Assembly: GCA_937907305.1 (NCBI GenBank) | Contig: CALERQ010000025.1 | Span: 1-20,661, forward strand | Direction: 5' to 3' | From: an uncultured Clostridia bacterium | GTDB lineage: Bacteria > Bacillota > Clostridia > Oscillospirales > Ruminococcaceae | DNA length: 20,661 nucleotides | In this document: piece after piece, positions 7,614 to 15,126 of the stretch | How the letters are laid out: every line of letters starts with the position of its first letter | Numbering within the stretch: the stretch's first letter is position 1 | The notes under the pieces: model-generated | Database searches by the model: none | What the model was told of the DNA's origin: nothing | Seen by the model: the letters and a program-made list of their open reading frames with translations, nothing else | Program-made: the position numbers and the translations under genes

Positions 7614-8180
7614 TTATTTATACTGGGTGGTTTTTTCGATGAGCTTTTGGTAGATGCGGTCGCGCATCCATGGCTCGGTGCAGGCGGCCAGCGCCTCTCG
7701 CGGGGCGAACCACCGCACGCCGCTGTTTTCATCGGGCTTTACCCGCAGCGGCTCGGTATCATCGGCTTCGATGAGATAGGTGCAGTTGAGATGCAGGTGG
7801 GAGGGAACATACCGTCCCCGTTTTTCGTGTCCATCCACGGTAAGAATTTCAATCGAGAACAGTGCCTCACTAACGGGACGGAGCGTTTGCAGTCCCGTTT
7901 CCTCGGCTACCTCCCGCAGGGCGACCGCCAGCAGATCGGTTTCCCCATCGGCATGGCCGCCGGTCCAGCTCCAGCTATTGTAGATATTATGGTAGATCAT
8001 CAGCACTTTATCCCGCGCGGGGTTTACCACCCACGCCGAGGCGGTAAAATGAGCGGTCTCATTCTGCCGGGTAAAGCAATCCGGCAGCTTCAGCGCGGCC
8101 AGCAGCAGCGGCAGGTCGCGCTGTTCCTGCTCATTGTAGGGCCGGTAGGCGGCCAGCTGGGTTTGCAGATCGTGTGGCAT
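7614..8180 (-). CDS. Nudix family hydrolase
   Basis: A 188-residue Nudix hydrolase, which cleaves nucleoside diphosphates linked to another group. The Nudix box lies at about residues 74-97 (GGHADGETDLLAVALREVAE then ETGL), with R89-E90 and E93-E94 as the magnesium-binding core. The first glutamate is displaced by one position from the textbook spacing, as in many proteins with the GGHADG form. An N-terminal helical part and a C-terminal helix (MRDRIYQKLIEK) flank the fold. The start has AAGGAGG upstream. It precedes adenine deaminase by 17 bp, so a role in nucleotide housekeeping or purine salvage is plausible, but the substrate cannot be named. Confidence 0.9.
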   Translation of the reverse strand: MPHDLQTQLAAYRPYNEQEQRDLPLLLAALKLPDCFTRQNETAHFTASAWVVNPARDKVLMIYHNIYNSWSWTGGHADGETDLLAVALREVAEETGLQTLRPVSEALFSIEILTVDGHEKRGRYVPSHLHLNCTYLIEADDTEPLRVKPDENSGVRWFAPREALAACTEPWMRDRIYQKLIEKTTQYK

Positions 8181-8224
8181 GGTATTTCCCTCCTTGGCGG
8201 GGTGGATGCAGCGGGCGGGTATGG

Positions 8225-8309
8225 GGGCGCGGGGCAGGCCGCCCTGCGGGCGGCCTTACACGGCCCGCAGGGCCGTGGCTCCGGCCGGAGGCCGGAGCGC
8301 CCCGCGCCC
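8225..8309. repeat. 85-bp cloverleaf repeat, copy 2, in the Nudix leader
   Basis: The outer stem is 11 bp perfect (8225-8235 with 8299-8309), extended by a G-U pair. Inside are three hairpins: 8236-8256 (9 bp, loop TGC), 8259-8277 (8 bp, loop GCA) and 8278-8298 (9 bp, loop GGA). Only two junction bases (8257-8258) are unpaired. Total length equals that of copy 1 but the stem sequences differ. It lies between the extended -10 at 8338-8346 and the Nudix ribosome binding site, so it should be transcribed as a 5' leader on the minus strand. Confidence 0.85.
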
Positions 8310-8337
8310 TGTGCCGCCCAGCCTGGTTCTGTCTCAA

Positions 8338-8346
8338 ATTATACCA
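8338..8346 (-). promoter_or_regulatory. Extended -10 promoter of the Nudix-ade operon
   Basis: Minus-strand TGG-TATAAT gives a consensus -10 (complement of 8338-8343) with the extended TG (8344-8346). No good -35 is present because the upstream DNA is the T-run of the preceding terminator. Predicted start near 8331, immediately ahead of the cloverleaf repeat. Confidence 0.6.
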
Positions 8347-8356
8347 CGGGCGGCAC

Positions 8357-8386
8357 AAAGAAAAAAGCCCCCGAGGGGGCTTTTTC
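8357..8386 (-). terminator. Terminator of the ABC exporter operon
   Basis: GCCCCC and GGGGGC (8367-8380), extended by four A-T pairs, form a strong stem directly after the permease stop at 8399. On the minus strand it is followed by TTTTTTCTTT. The sequence is near-symmetric with T-runs on both sides, so it could work in both directions. Confidence 0.85.
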
Positions 8387-8398
8387 ATTGCAGTGGAT

Positions 8399-9736
8399 TT
8401 AGTCATGCCGGATGGCTTCCAAAGCGGAAATTTTAACGGCGCGGTTGGCGGGGATAAAGCCAAAGATGATGCCGACCATCATCGAGAAGGCCATGGCCAG
8501 CAGCACCAGCCACCACGGGATGACGGAAACCGCTCCGCCGCCACCAAAGCTGAGTCCCAGCGAAGCCAGCAGGTTGGCTACGATGGGCACATTATTCAGC
8601 AGGTAGCTGATGAGGAAACTGAGCCCCACGCCCACGATACCGCCGATCAGACCGATCATGGCCGATTCGGTGAGGAACATGGAGCGGATGGCACCGAGTT
8701 CGGCACCCAGCACCTTCATAACACCGATCTCCTTGGTGCGCTCGTAGATGGACATGACCATGGTATTGGCAATGCCGATGGCGGCGACAAACAGGGAGAT
8801 AGCAGCCAGGCCGCCCAGCATGGTCTGAATCATGGTGAGCTGCTCATCGAACATCTTTCTGGTGTCCTCCATGGAGGAGCACTGGAAGCCCATATCCTCA
8901 ATGGCCTTCTGCACCGCGGCCACGGAAGCCGCGTCCACGCACTTGACCCGCACATCATCGTAGCTGGTCTCGGTGGGGGCTTTCTCGCCGGAGGATTTGT
9001 AGTATTTTTGCTCCAGGGCCTTCAGCTGGTTGATATCCATGAAGATGCACTCGCTGGTCTCCCAGCCCTTGTTCCAGTCCTCGGTCATCACACCGGTGAT
9101 GTTGGGGGTGACCTCCAGTACGGCTTTGGAGTTGCCGTTATTATCGTAGCTCTCAGCGTACATGATGAGCTTATCCTTCATCATATCCACAAAGGGCTTT
9201 TTGGGGTTGCCCATGGCATCGGTCTGGTACCGATCTATATAGTTATTGCGCTTCTTCTTGGTATCCTGGAAGTTATACGCCACATTGGCGCCTACCACCA
9301 TGCTGTAATCCTTATTGCTATCCGCAAAGGAGGAACCCTCATCCAGCGAATAGCCCAGGGCATCAAACGCTTCGGCGTAAATGCCGATGATCTGGGTGTA
9401 GGCGTCGTAGCGGCCGTTGCGGGATTTCAGCCGGAAGCTGACCCGGCTATTGTAAAATGGGGTAGCGATCTGCACATTGTCCATCGCCTGAATCTGGGAG
9501 AGGGCTTTATCGTCCAGCTTGGTTTCGCCTCCGCCATAATTATAGACATTGATGATGGTAAGATCGCCCCACTCCGCCAGCATCTGCATCATCGATTCCC
9601 GAGCGCCGATGCCGAGCGAGACCATCAATATGATGGCGCACACGCCGATGACGACGCCGATGACCGTCAGGGCGGTACGCACCCGGCGGCGGGTCAGGTT
9701 GCGCAGGCAGACGCTAAGAAGGTCAGATATCCTCAT
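8399..9736 (-). CDS. MacB/FtsX-type ABC transporter permease
   Basis: A 445-residue permease with the MacB layout: one N-terminal span at about 21-42 (TALTVIGVVIGVCAIILMVS), a large extracytoplasmic domain (about 43-305) and three C-terminal spans in the FtsX domain. The domain contains the typical AAIGIANTMVMSIYERTKEIGVMKVLGA coupling-helix segment (about 322-349) and ends with SALEAIRHD. Such permeases work as dimers and drive extracytoplasmic conformational change rather than classical substrate passage. The start ATG overlaps the end of the preceding gene by 14 nt, so translation is coupled. Third gene of the operon with an ATPase and a surface protein; likely role is efflux or antimicrobial defence. 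Confidence 0.9.
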   Translation of the reverse strand: MRISDLLSVCLRNLTRRRVRTALTVIGVVIGVCAIILMVSLGIGARESMMQMLAEWGDLTIINVYNYGGGETKLDDKALSQIQAMDNVQIATPFYNSRVSFRLKSRNGRYDAYTQIIGIYAEAFDALGYSLDEGSSFADSNKDYSMVVGANVAYNFQDTKKKRNNYIDRYQTDAMGNPKKPFVDMMKDKLIMYAESYDNNGNSKAVLEVTPNITGVMTEDWNKGWETSECIFMDINQLKALEQKYYKSSGEKAPTETSYDDVRVKCVDAASVAAVQKAIEDMGFQCSSMEDTRKMFDEQLTMIQTMLGGLAAISLFVAAIGIANTMVMSIYERTKEIGVMKVLGAELGAIRSMFLTESAMIGLIGGIVGVGLSFLISYLLNNVPIVANLLASLGLSFGGGGAVSVIPWWLVLLAMAFSMMVGIIFGFIPANRAVKISALEAIRHD

Positions 9737-11513
9737 CTTCGTCTACGCTCTCCTTTTTGTTTTTACGCAGCTTCAGCGCCACAAATACACCGGCGGCCAC
9801 TACTACCACACCGGCAATGACCCAGAACCAGGGGAAGCCGGTGGTTTCCGGCTCCACAGGGCCTACGGGGTCCATACCGGGATCAACGGGATCGGTGGGG
9901 CCGTAGATATCCTCGTAGCTGGCGGCCTGGGTGGTAAAGGGGACCGAAACGGTACGCTGGTTCATGTTGGTGTCCTCGTAGGTGATAATGACCTCGCCTA
10001 CCAGCTCGCCCTTTTCATTGGCGGTGATGTAGAAATCCGCGCTGGAGGTGGTGCCGGAGGCCAGGTTGCCCAGGTACTGCTCCTCGCCGTTATTGGAGAG
10101 CGCCTCGCAGCTGAGCTTGGCGGAAAGATTGTAGATATCGGTACGGCTCTTATTGACAAAGTTGACGGAGAGGTTATTCTCCTCGCCCACAAAGATCTGG
10201 GTAGGCAGATCAATGCCGGTCACAGTAAAGCGGTCCACCTGCAGCACCGGCATGCTGATGGTCTCGGTGGTCTTGGCATTGCGGCGGGTGCCGTTATCCA
10301 GGTAGTCGTAGGTAAAGTCCACCGTCATGGAATGGGACTGCGCCGCCGCGGTGGGCTTCACGGTCACATTCACGGTCTTGGTAATGGTGCCTTCGGCTGC
10401 CAGCGATTCAATATAGAAGGAATTGGAGCTGCTGGTCAGCATCATGGCGTCGGGCAGGGTCATGGTCACCATCATGTTTTCCACGGCCATGGTCTTGCTG
10501 GTATTGCGGAAGGTCATGGTGATATTGCGGGTCTCGCCGGCCACCAGGTCGCCCTTGCCGTAGCTGTAGCTGCTGATGATAACATAAGGCTGGGCCGCGG
10601 TGGTTTCCTCGCTGGGCTTATCGTCATCCGGGGTAGTGGGGATGATAGTGGCGTTATCAATCTTGCAGGAAAGGATGGCATTGTAGTTGCCCTGGGTCAC
10701 TATAAGCTTCAGGGTATTATCGCTGCCGCCCACATAGTACACGCCGTTTAGTGTGATGGAATAGCCTTTACCGTCGGCGGTGGCGCTGATGACAGCGCTG
10801 GGAGAGGGATTGGTGCTTCCGGCCAGAAAGCTGCTGTCGCCTGGGGTGGTAACAGAGAACTTATCGTTGCTGTTGCCGCTGGTCGAAATAAAAGCAGCGT
10901 AATCTGCATCGTTGACATACAGGGTCAGGTCAACATAATAGCCCTTGGCAATCTCGGTGCTGGGGGATTGGGTACCATTCAGCTTGCCGGGATAACGGGT
11001 GTATTTCAGCATGGTATCGTCCAAAACGGAATTGCCGTTGCTATCTTTCTTGTGACACTGCTGCCAGTAATAGGCGCTGGGGCAGATGGCATTGATCTTG
11101 AAGCTGCTGATTTTTGCTTCGCCGCCCAATGTATCTTTTAACCGGAATTCGGGGGTAATGGTAATACTGTCAGTCAACTCGATTTCGGCAAAATCCTCAA
11201 TGGAATTATTGCTGGCATCTTTGGCACTTACAAATTCATATCCAGGATTTGCAGTGAAGGATACTTTTATTTTTTTTACATCATTAGGCAATTTGATGGA
11301 AGTTGTGGTGCTGTTCAAAAAGCCATTTTCAGTTTTGGTGCCGCCCTTTTCGGTATCTGCGGTATCATATATAATGGTCATTTTACCATGTGTTAATGAA
11401 TCCGCCGGAGCAGAAACAGTATAGGGCGGTTCAGCCGCCATCGCCACGGTGCCCAGCACCATGGCCAGCACCAGAATGAATGTCAGGACCTTGCTCATCT
11501 TTTTCACGGTCAT
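9723..11513 (-). CDS. Surface-anchored Ig-like repeat protein of the ABC operon
   Basis: A 596-residue exported protein: signal peptide (residues 1-26, ending GTVAMA), long extracellular region, one C-terminal span at about 559-581 (WVIAGVVVVAAGVFVAL) and a short basic then acidic tail (KLRKNKKES, DEDEDI). The segment from about 310 to 540 holds two or three beta-rich modules of the kind found in COG1361/CARDB-like proteins (GDLVAGETRNITMTFRNTSK; QIFVGEENNLSVNFVNKS). No catalytic motif. Start ATG overlaps the ATPase stop by 4 nt and has AAGGAGG. Its position between ATPase and permease suggests a dedicated extracellular partner, in the place of the periplasmic adaptor of Gram-negative MacAB. 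The N-terminal third is encoded by AT-richer DNA, suggesting rapid divergence. Confidence 0.75.
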   Translation of the reverse strand: MTVKKMSKVLTFILVLAMVLGTVAMAAEPPYTVSAPADSLTHGKMTIIYDTADTEKGGTKTENGFLNSTTTSIKLPNDVKKIKVSFTANPGYEFVSAKDASNNSIEDFAEIELTDSITITPEFRLKDTLGGEAKISSFKINAICPSAYYWQQCHKKDSNGNSVLDDTMLKYTRYPGKLNGTQSPSTEIAKGYYVDLTLYVNDADYAAFISTSGNSNDKFSVTTPGDSSFLAGSTNPSPSAVISATADGKGYSITLNGVYYVGGSDNTLKLIVTQGNYNAILSCKIDNATIIPTTPDDDKPSEETTAAQPYVIISSYSYGKGDLVAGETRNITMTFRNTSKTMAVENMMVTMTLPDAMMLTSSSNSFYIESLAAEGTITKTVNVTVKPTAAAQSHSMTVDFTYDYLDNGTRRNAKTTETISMPVLQVDRFTVTGIDLPTQIFVGEENNLSVNFVNKSRTDIYNLSAKLSCEALSNNGEEQYLGNLASGTTSSADFYITANEKGELVGEVIITYEDTNMNQRTVSVPFTTQAASYEDIYGPTDPVDPGMDPVGPVEPETTGFPWFWVIAGVVVVAAGVFVALKLRKNKKESVDEDEDI

Positions 11514-12301
11514 ACTCCTCCTTGGCCGGCGGCCAGTGTGTTATCGGTAAAGTGCAGTTTCTCCGGCAGCTCCTCGGCAGGGGCGGCGGGAGGCTCCTGG
11601 ATCACTTTGGGGTTACGGTGGTCCTCATTGGAAATGATGCGTCCATCCGAGATGGTCACGATGCGGTCGCAGTATTCCGCCAGGCTGCGGTCGTGCGTTA
11701 CCAGTATGATCGTGGTGCCCTTTTCCCGGGCAAACCGCAGGAACATCTCCATGACCTCTTTGGTCGTCTTGGTATCCAGGTTGCCGGTGGGTTCATCGGC
11801 AAATACCACCTCAGGATTGGTAACAAAGGCGCGGGCAATGCCCACACGCTGCTGCTGGCCGCCGCTCATTTCATTGGGACGGTGGTCCATACGCTCGCCC
11901 AGCCCCACCTGCTTCAGCATTTCACGGGCGGCTTCCTCACGCTTTTTGCGGGGCACCCGGCGGAACATCAGCGGCATGGCCACATTTTCCACAGCGGTCA
12001 TCCCCTGGATGAGATTGTAGGACTGGAACACAAAGCCAATGTGCTTCTGCCGGAATACCGCCAGCTCCTTTTCACTCATTTTGGAGATGGTCGCGCCCTT
12101 GATCTTTACCGTGCCGCGGGTGGGCTTTTCCAGCCCGGCCAGCTGGTTCAGCAGTGTGGATTTACCACTGCCGGAGGTACCCAGTATGCAGCACACCTGC
12201 CCCTGTTCAATGGTCAGGTCGATATTATCCAGAGCGACTACCTTTTCATCGCCGGTCCGGTACACCTTGCGGAGATTTTTGGTCTCCACCATGTATTGCA
12301 C
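11510..12301 (-). CDS. MacB/LolD-type ABC transporter ATP-binding protein
   Basis: A 263-residue ATPase. Walker A is GTSGSGKST (residues 41-49), the Q-loop is GFVFQSYNL, the signature is MSGGQQQRVGIARAF, Walker B is VVFADEPTGNLD, and the H-loop is ILVTHD: all residues for ATP hydrolysis are present. It powers the FtsX-type permease encoded two genes later. The frame stays open upstream to 12463, but that part overlaps the promoter and operator, so I start at the GTG (12299-12301), which has GAGGGGG seven bases upstream; the ATG at 12290-12292 is the alternative. An unusual proline-rich C-terminal tail of about 40 residues follows the ATPase core (EPPAAPAEELPEKLHF). Confidence 0.93.
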   Translation of the reverse strand: MQYMVETKNLRKVYRTGDEKVVALDNIDLTIEQGQVCCILGTSGSGKSTLLNQLAGLEKPTRGTVKIKGATISKMSEKELAVFRQKHIGFVFQSYNLIQGMTAVENVAMPLMFRRVPRKKREEAAREMLKQVGLGERMDHRPNEMSGGQQQRVGIARAFVTNPEVVFADEPTGNLDTKTTKEVMEMFLRFAREKGTTIILVTHDRSLAEYCDRIVTISDGRIISNEDHRNPKVIQEPPAAPAEELPEKLHFTDNTLAAGQGGV

Positions 12302-12388
12302 ATTTTTTCCCCCTCTCGCAGAAAAATCATATTTCACTAAAATTAAGTGCGCAGTTTGATGGATTTTATTGCACCCAAAAACAAAAAA

Positions 12389-12404
12389 TGCAAAAAATTT
12401 TGCA
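12389..12404. promoter_or_regulatory. A/T-rich 16-bp palindrome in the ABC operon leader
   Basis: TGCAAAA and TTTTGCA separated by AA form a perfect inverted repeat five bases downstream of the larger operator. It may be a second regulator site or chance in an A/T-rich leader. Confidence 0.25.
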
Positions 12405-12408
12405 GCAA

Positions 12409-12433
12409 ACTGTACTACTGGAACTAATACAGT
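12409..12433. promoter_or_regulatory. 25-bp operator over the ABC operon start site
   Basis: Two 11-bp arms matching at nine positions flank three central bases; the outer part is ACTGTA-N13-TACAGT. It begins one base after the -10 and covers the predicted start site, a repressor position. The spacing matches the AGTGTA-N13-TACACT motif reported for YtrA-type GntR regulators of Bacillus, as I remember it, which also control ABC exporters. No GntR gene is in the window, so the regulator would act from elsewhere. Confidence 0.6.
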
Positions 12434-12434
12434 C

Positions 12435-12463
12435 AGCATACCATTTTGCCCCTGTATAGTCAA
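12435..12463 (-). promoter_or_regulatory. Strong sigma-A promoter of the ABC exporter operon
   Basis: Minus strand: TTGACT (complement of 12458-12463), a 17-bp spacer, then TATGCT (complement of 12435-12440), with TG one base ahead of the -10. It is the best promoter on this strand and sits just after the two-component system terminator. Predicted start about 12428, giving a leader of about 130 nt. Confidence 0.8.
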
Positions 12464-12506
12464 CGCAGTTCACGGCGAATTCATAAAATATTAAAGAACA
12501 CAAAAA

Positions 12507-12536
12507 AGCTCCCGCACCTGTTACAGTGCGGGAGCT
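12507..12536 (-). terminator. Terminator of the two-component system operon
   Basis: A perfect 11-bp stem (12507-12517 with 12526-12536) with an 8-nt loop. Minus-strand transcription emerges into TTTTTT. It lies about 210 nt after the kinase stop and insulates the ABC promoter from the upstream operon. Confidence 0.85.
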
Positions 12537-12744
12537 CCTGGTAAAACTGCTTCCTGCGGCCGTTTGCAGCCGGCGCAGGATCTTGGGGAATGAGCCGAAG
12601 GGAAAAGAAAATGAGGACAAAACGAAAAAGTATAAAGAAGGATGAAGATAAGGAGGAGAAAGAAAAACCTTCGGCCGGGCTGCGCGCCCTTATTTATTCC
12701 ACACCCTTATCATATACGGCCAATGTGATGACTGTGTGAAGAAT
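12537..12744. other. Intergenic 3' region of the kinase gene
   Basis: About 200 bp without a convincing gene. It holds a hairpin at 12553-12579 (nine pairs with one bulge), and an 8-bp inverted repeat GCCGAAGG/CCTTCGGC (12594-12601 and 12668-12675) enclosing a 66-nt purine-rich stretch on the plus strand. A plus-strand frame of 42 codons (12611-12739, starting MRTKRKSIKKDEDKEEKEK) runs through it with only a weak GGGA ahead of the ATG; I do not call it a gene. Confidence 0.4.
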
Positions 12745-14331
12745 TCAGGAAAAATCAAAATGATTTTCTTCACTTTCGGCGGTTAAAGCGGCATCGGGCG
12801 GCAGCAGCGGCAGCCGGAACCAGAAATCGCTGCCCTCGCCCAGGGTGCTGGCCACGCCGTATTCGGCGCCGTGGGCCTCCAGCACGCCCTTTACGATGGA
12901 AAGTCCCAGCCCGGCCCCAACGGTGGAGCGGCGGTGGTTTTTATCCACCTTGTAGTAGCGGTCCCATACATAGGGCAGGCTCTCGGCCGGGATGCCCTCG
13001 CCATGGTCGATGACCTCCACCTTGACGGAGTTATTCTCGATGGTCTGGCGCACCAGCACGGCCCGGTCGGCCCCGGCATAGTTGATGGCGTTATTGATGA
13101 GATTATACAGCACCTGGGTCATACGCAGCCGGTCGGCCATTACCATGGCGTCGCCGCTGGCTTCCAGTGTGATGGTGTAGCCGTCATGCAGCACCAGCTT
13201 GGCGTACCGCCCCATGATGCCGCGGATCATCTTGGTCAGATTGAGCGGCTCCGGCTCGGGGGTCTGCGCGCCGCTCTGCAGCCGGGAAAGGTCCAGCAGA
13301 TCGTTTACCAGGTCGGTCAGCCGGCGGGCCTCATCTATAATGATCTGCACATTCTCCGGGGTGTTTTCACCCGGCAGGTCACGCATTACCTCGGCATAGC
13401 CGGTGATCATGGTCAGCGGGGTGCGCAGGTCATGGCTCACATTGGCGATAAACTCCTGCCGCAGCCGTTCCACCTTGCTCAGTTCCCGGCTGGCGTAGTT
13501 CAGGGTATCGGCCAGCTCGGTCACCTCCCGGTAGGTGCCGCCGGTAAACTGCGTACCGTAATCGCCGGTGGCCAACTGCTTGGCGCTTTCGGTAATACGG
13601 GTGATGGGGCGGGAGATCATGGCGGAAAGCAGTAACACCAGCAGGATGGAAAACGCCGTCATAATAACCGTGATGATGACCAGCTGGGCCCGCAGCGTCT
13701 CCACCGTGGTATTGATGGGCGTAATGGTGGCATCCACCATGACCATGACCGGCTCGGCGGTGTCGCCCTCTCCACGCGTGGTCAGGATGCCGTACAGCAG
13801 CTGCTCGGTGGAGGCCGTCTGGACGGTCGTTTTGCCCTGCATGGCGGGGGAAAGCTCCAAAAGCTGATAGTTTTCCAGCACGGTGCCGCCGTTTTCCTGC
13901 GCCTGCCGGAACAGCAGCGCCGCCTGATCGGTAAGCAGCATGTGCAGGATGCAGGAGGGCTGGTTGCCGGAGGTCAGTACCGGGGTGCCGTCCTCCCGGA
14001 TGACATGCACGCAGATGAGATCCTGGCGGGTCAGGCGGTTCACTTCGGTATAGAAGTTCTCATCATTGATGCTGGCGGCCACTTCCTCGGCAGTATTTTT
14101 AATGGAACTGGTCTTGATGGATTTGTAGAAGCTCTCCAAAAAGACGATCTGCAAAAGCCACAGCAGCATCAGCAGCAGCGCCACAAACATAGCAAAGCTG
14201 CCCACCAGCCTCCAGCGGATGCCCAGGTGGGAAAAACGGCTTTGCTTATGCTGCGGGGCAGGGGAGGGCTCAGCTTCCGGCTCAGTCCTCCTCTGCTTCC
14301 GGCTCTGCCACAGTTTCAAAGCGGTATCCAA
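12745..14331 (-). CDS. Sensor histidine kinase with HAMP domain
   Basis: A membrane sensor kinase of up to 528 residues: span 1 at about 43-65, extracytoplasmic sensor at 66-214, span 2 at about 216-239, HAMP to about 292, HisKA with phospho-acceptor H300 in NVSHDLRTPL, and the ATPase domain with N box NNAINYAG (413-420), DHGEGI (442-447) and GAGLGLS (472-478). All catalytic motifs are present. It should phosphorylate the regulator encoded just upstream. The start is uncertain: the frame opens after a stop with TTG (14329-14331), giving a 50-nt overlap with the regulator gene and GAGGAG directly adjacent. A TTG four codons later is better spaced. No in-frame ATG precedes span 1. Confidence 0.92.
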   Translation of the reverse strand: MDTALKLWQSRKQRRTEPEAEPSPAPQHKQSRFSHLGIRWRLVGSFAMFVALLLMLLWLLQIVFLESFYKSIKTSSIKNTAEEVAASINDENFYTEVNRLTRQDLICVHVIREDGTPVLTSGNQPSCILHMLLTDQAALLFRQAQENGGTVLENYQLLELSPAMQGKTTVQTASTEQLLYGILTTRGEGDTAEPVMVMVDATITPINTTVETLRAQLVIITVIMTAFSILLVLLLSAMISRPITRITESAKQLATGDYGTQFTGGTYREVTELADTLNYASRELSKVERLRQEFIANVSHDLRTPLTMITGYAEVMRDLPGENTPENVQIIIDEARRLTDLVNDLLDLSRLQSGAQTPEPEPLNLTKMIRGIMGRYAKLVLHDGYTITLEASGDAMVMADRLRMTQVLYNLINNAINYAGADRAVLVRQTIENNSVKVEVIDHGEGIPAESLPYVWDRYYKVDKNHRRSTVGAGLGLSIVKGVLEAHGAEYGVASTLGEGSDFWFRLPLLPPDAALTAESEENHFDFS

Positions 14332-14971
14332 CTCCTCTTAGCGTGATGATGCACCGGCTGTACCGGCCCAGGCTCTTGCGCAGCAGCTTTACATGGGTAT
14401 CCAGCGTGCGGTCGTCGCCGTAAAAATCATAGCCCCACACATCGTGGATCAGCCGCTCGCGGGTCAGGGCCACGCCACGGTTGCGCACCATGTAGAAAAA
14501 CAGGTCATACTCCTTGGGAGACATCTCAATGCGCTGCTCATCAATGAAAACCAGCCGCGCGGTGAAATCCACCGTCAACCCCTCAAAGACAAAGCGGTTG
14601 TTTTCCTCACCGCCGCTGCGCTTGATGATAGCGGCTACCCGCATCATCAGCTCCTTGGGGGAAAAGGGCTTGACCACATAGTCATCGATCCCCAGCTCAA
14701 AGCCGTGGATGCGGTCATATTCCTCGCCCCGGGCGGAAAGCATGATGATCGGCGTGCGGTTGTATTTGCGGATCTCCCGGCAGGCGGAAAAGCCATCCAG
14801 CTCCGGCATCATCACATCCATGATGATGAGGTCGAACGGCTCGGTGCGGCACAGGTCGATGGCCTCCATGCCATTGGCGGCCTCGGTGACCCGGTAGCCC
14901 TCGAATACTGCGTATTTTTTAATGATCTCGCGGATCTTGGCTTCGTCATCCACAACCAGGATATGATACAT
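14282..14971 (-). CDS. OmpR/PhoB-family response regulator
   Basis: A 229-residue DNA-binding regulator. The receiver domain has acidic residues D8-D9, phosphorylation site D52 (IIMDVMMPELDG), S79 (IIMLSARG) and K101 (VVKPFSPKE). The C-terminal winged helix runs from about 130 to 225 (MSPKEYDLFFYMVRNRG; RTLDTHVKLLRKSLG; TLRGVGYRFE). The frame stays open to 15115, but that extension would translate the cloverleaf repeat; the ATG at 14969-14971 with AAAGGAGG fits the family start (MYHILVVDDE). It overlaps the kinase gene and is transcribed from the extended -10 at 15127-15135. Targets are unknown; the neighbouring ABC exporter and RND pump are candidates. Confidence 0.95.
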   Translation of the reverse strand: MYHILVVDDEAKIREIIKKYAVFEGYRVTEAANGMEAIDLCRTEPFDLIIMDVMMPELDGFSACREIRKYNRTPIIMLSARGEEYDRIHGFELGIDDYVVKPFSPKELMMRVAAIIKRSGGEENNRFVFEGLTVDFTARLVFIDEQRIEMSPKEYDLFFYMVRNRGVALTRERLIHDVWGYDFYGDDRTLDTHVKLLRKSLGRYSRCIITLRGVGYRFETVAEPEAEED

Positions 14972-15004
14972 GGCGGTTACCTCCTTTGGGGGTGCAGGCT
15001 GGCA

Positions 15005-15100
15005 TCCGGGCGGCCCCGCGCCCGGCTCCGCCGGGCTGGGGCGTCCCCCTGCGGGGGGCGCCCTTCGGGAGCCTCCGGCTCCCGTGCGGGGCCGCCCGGA
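15005..15100. repeat. 96-bp cloverleaf repeat, copy 3, in the two-component leader
   Basis: The outer stem is 15 bp perfect (15005-15019 with 15086-15100). Inside are three hairpins: 15020-15036 (7 bp, loop TCC), 15038-15064 (12 bp including two G-U, loop TGC) and 15066-15084 (8 bp, loop TCC), with single unpaired T at each following junction. It occupies nearly the whole 5' leader between the promoter at 15127 and the response regulator's ribosome binding site. Confidence 0.85.
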
Positions 15101-15126
15101 CCCGGCTTCCTGCAAAGTCTATGGAT

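Noticed and set aside
5674..7653. Plus-strand open frame of 659 codons opposite adenine deaminase
   Set aside because: It is the antisense of a well-conserved gene with strong codon bias and its translation is repetitive Gly/Asp/His-rich sequence with no recognisable domain. Only its start region is noted as an orphan ribosome binding site.
12302..12463. 54-residue N-terminal extension of the ABC ATPase
   Set aside because: It covers the operator and the predicted transcription start, so it cannot be translated from the identified promoter.
12366..12620. Minus-strand 84-codon frame between the kinase and ATPase genes
   Set aside because: It runs across the kinase-operon terminator, the ABC promoter and the operator, and shows no family features.
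12611..12739. Plus-strand 42-codon frame (MRTKRKSIKKDEDKEEKEK...)
   Set aside because: Weak ribosome binding site, no promoter found, and the charged N-terminus simply reflects a purine-rich tract; conservation would be needed to accept it.
15005..15100. Cloverleaf as a tRNA or tRNA-like gene
   Set aside because: The three hairpins have three-base loops and nearly identical lengths; there is no anticodon loop, TPsiC loop, D-loop or CCA-like end.
14972..15115. N-terminal extension of the response regulator
   Set aside because: It translates the cloverleaf repeat into a Pro/Gly/Arg-rich peptide, while the internal ATG has an ideal ribosome binding site and matches the family start.
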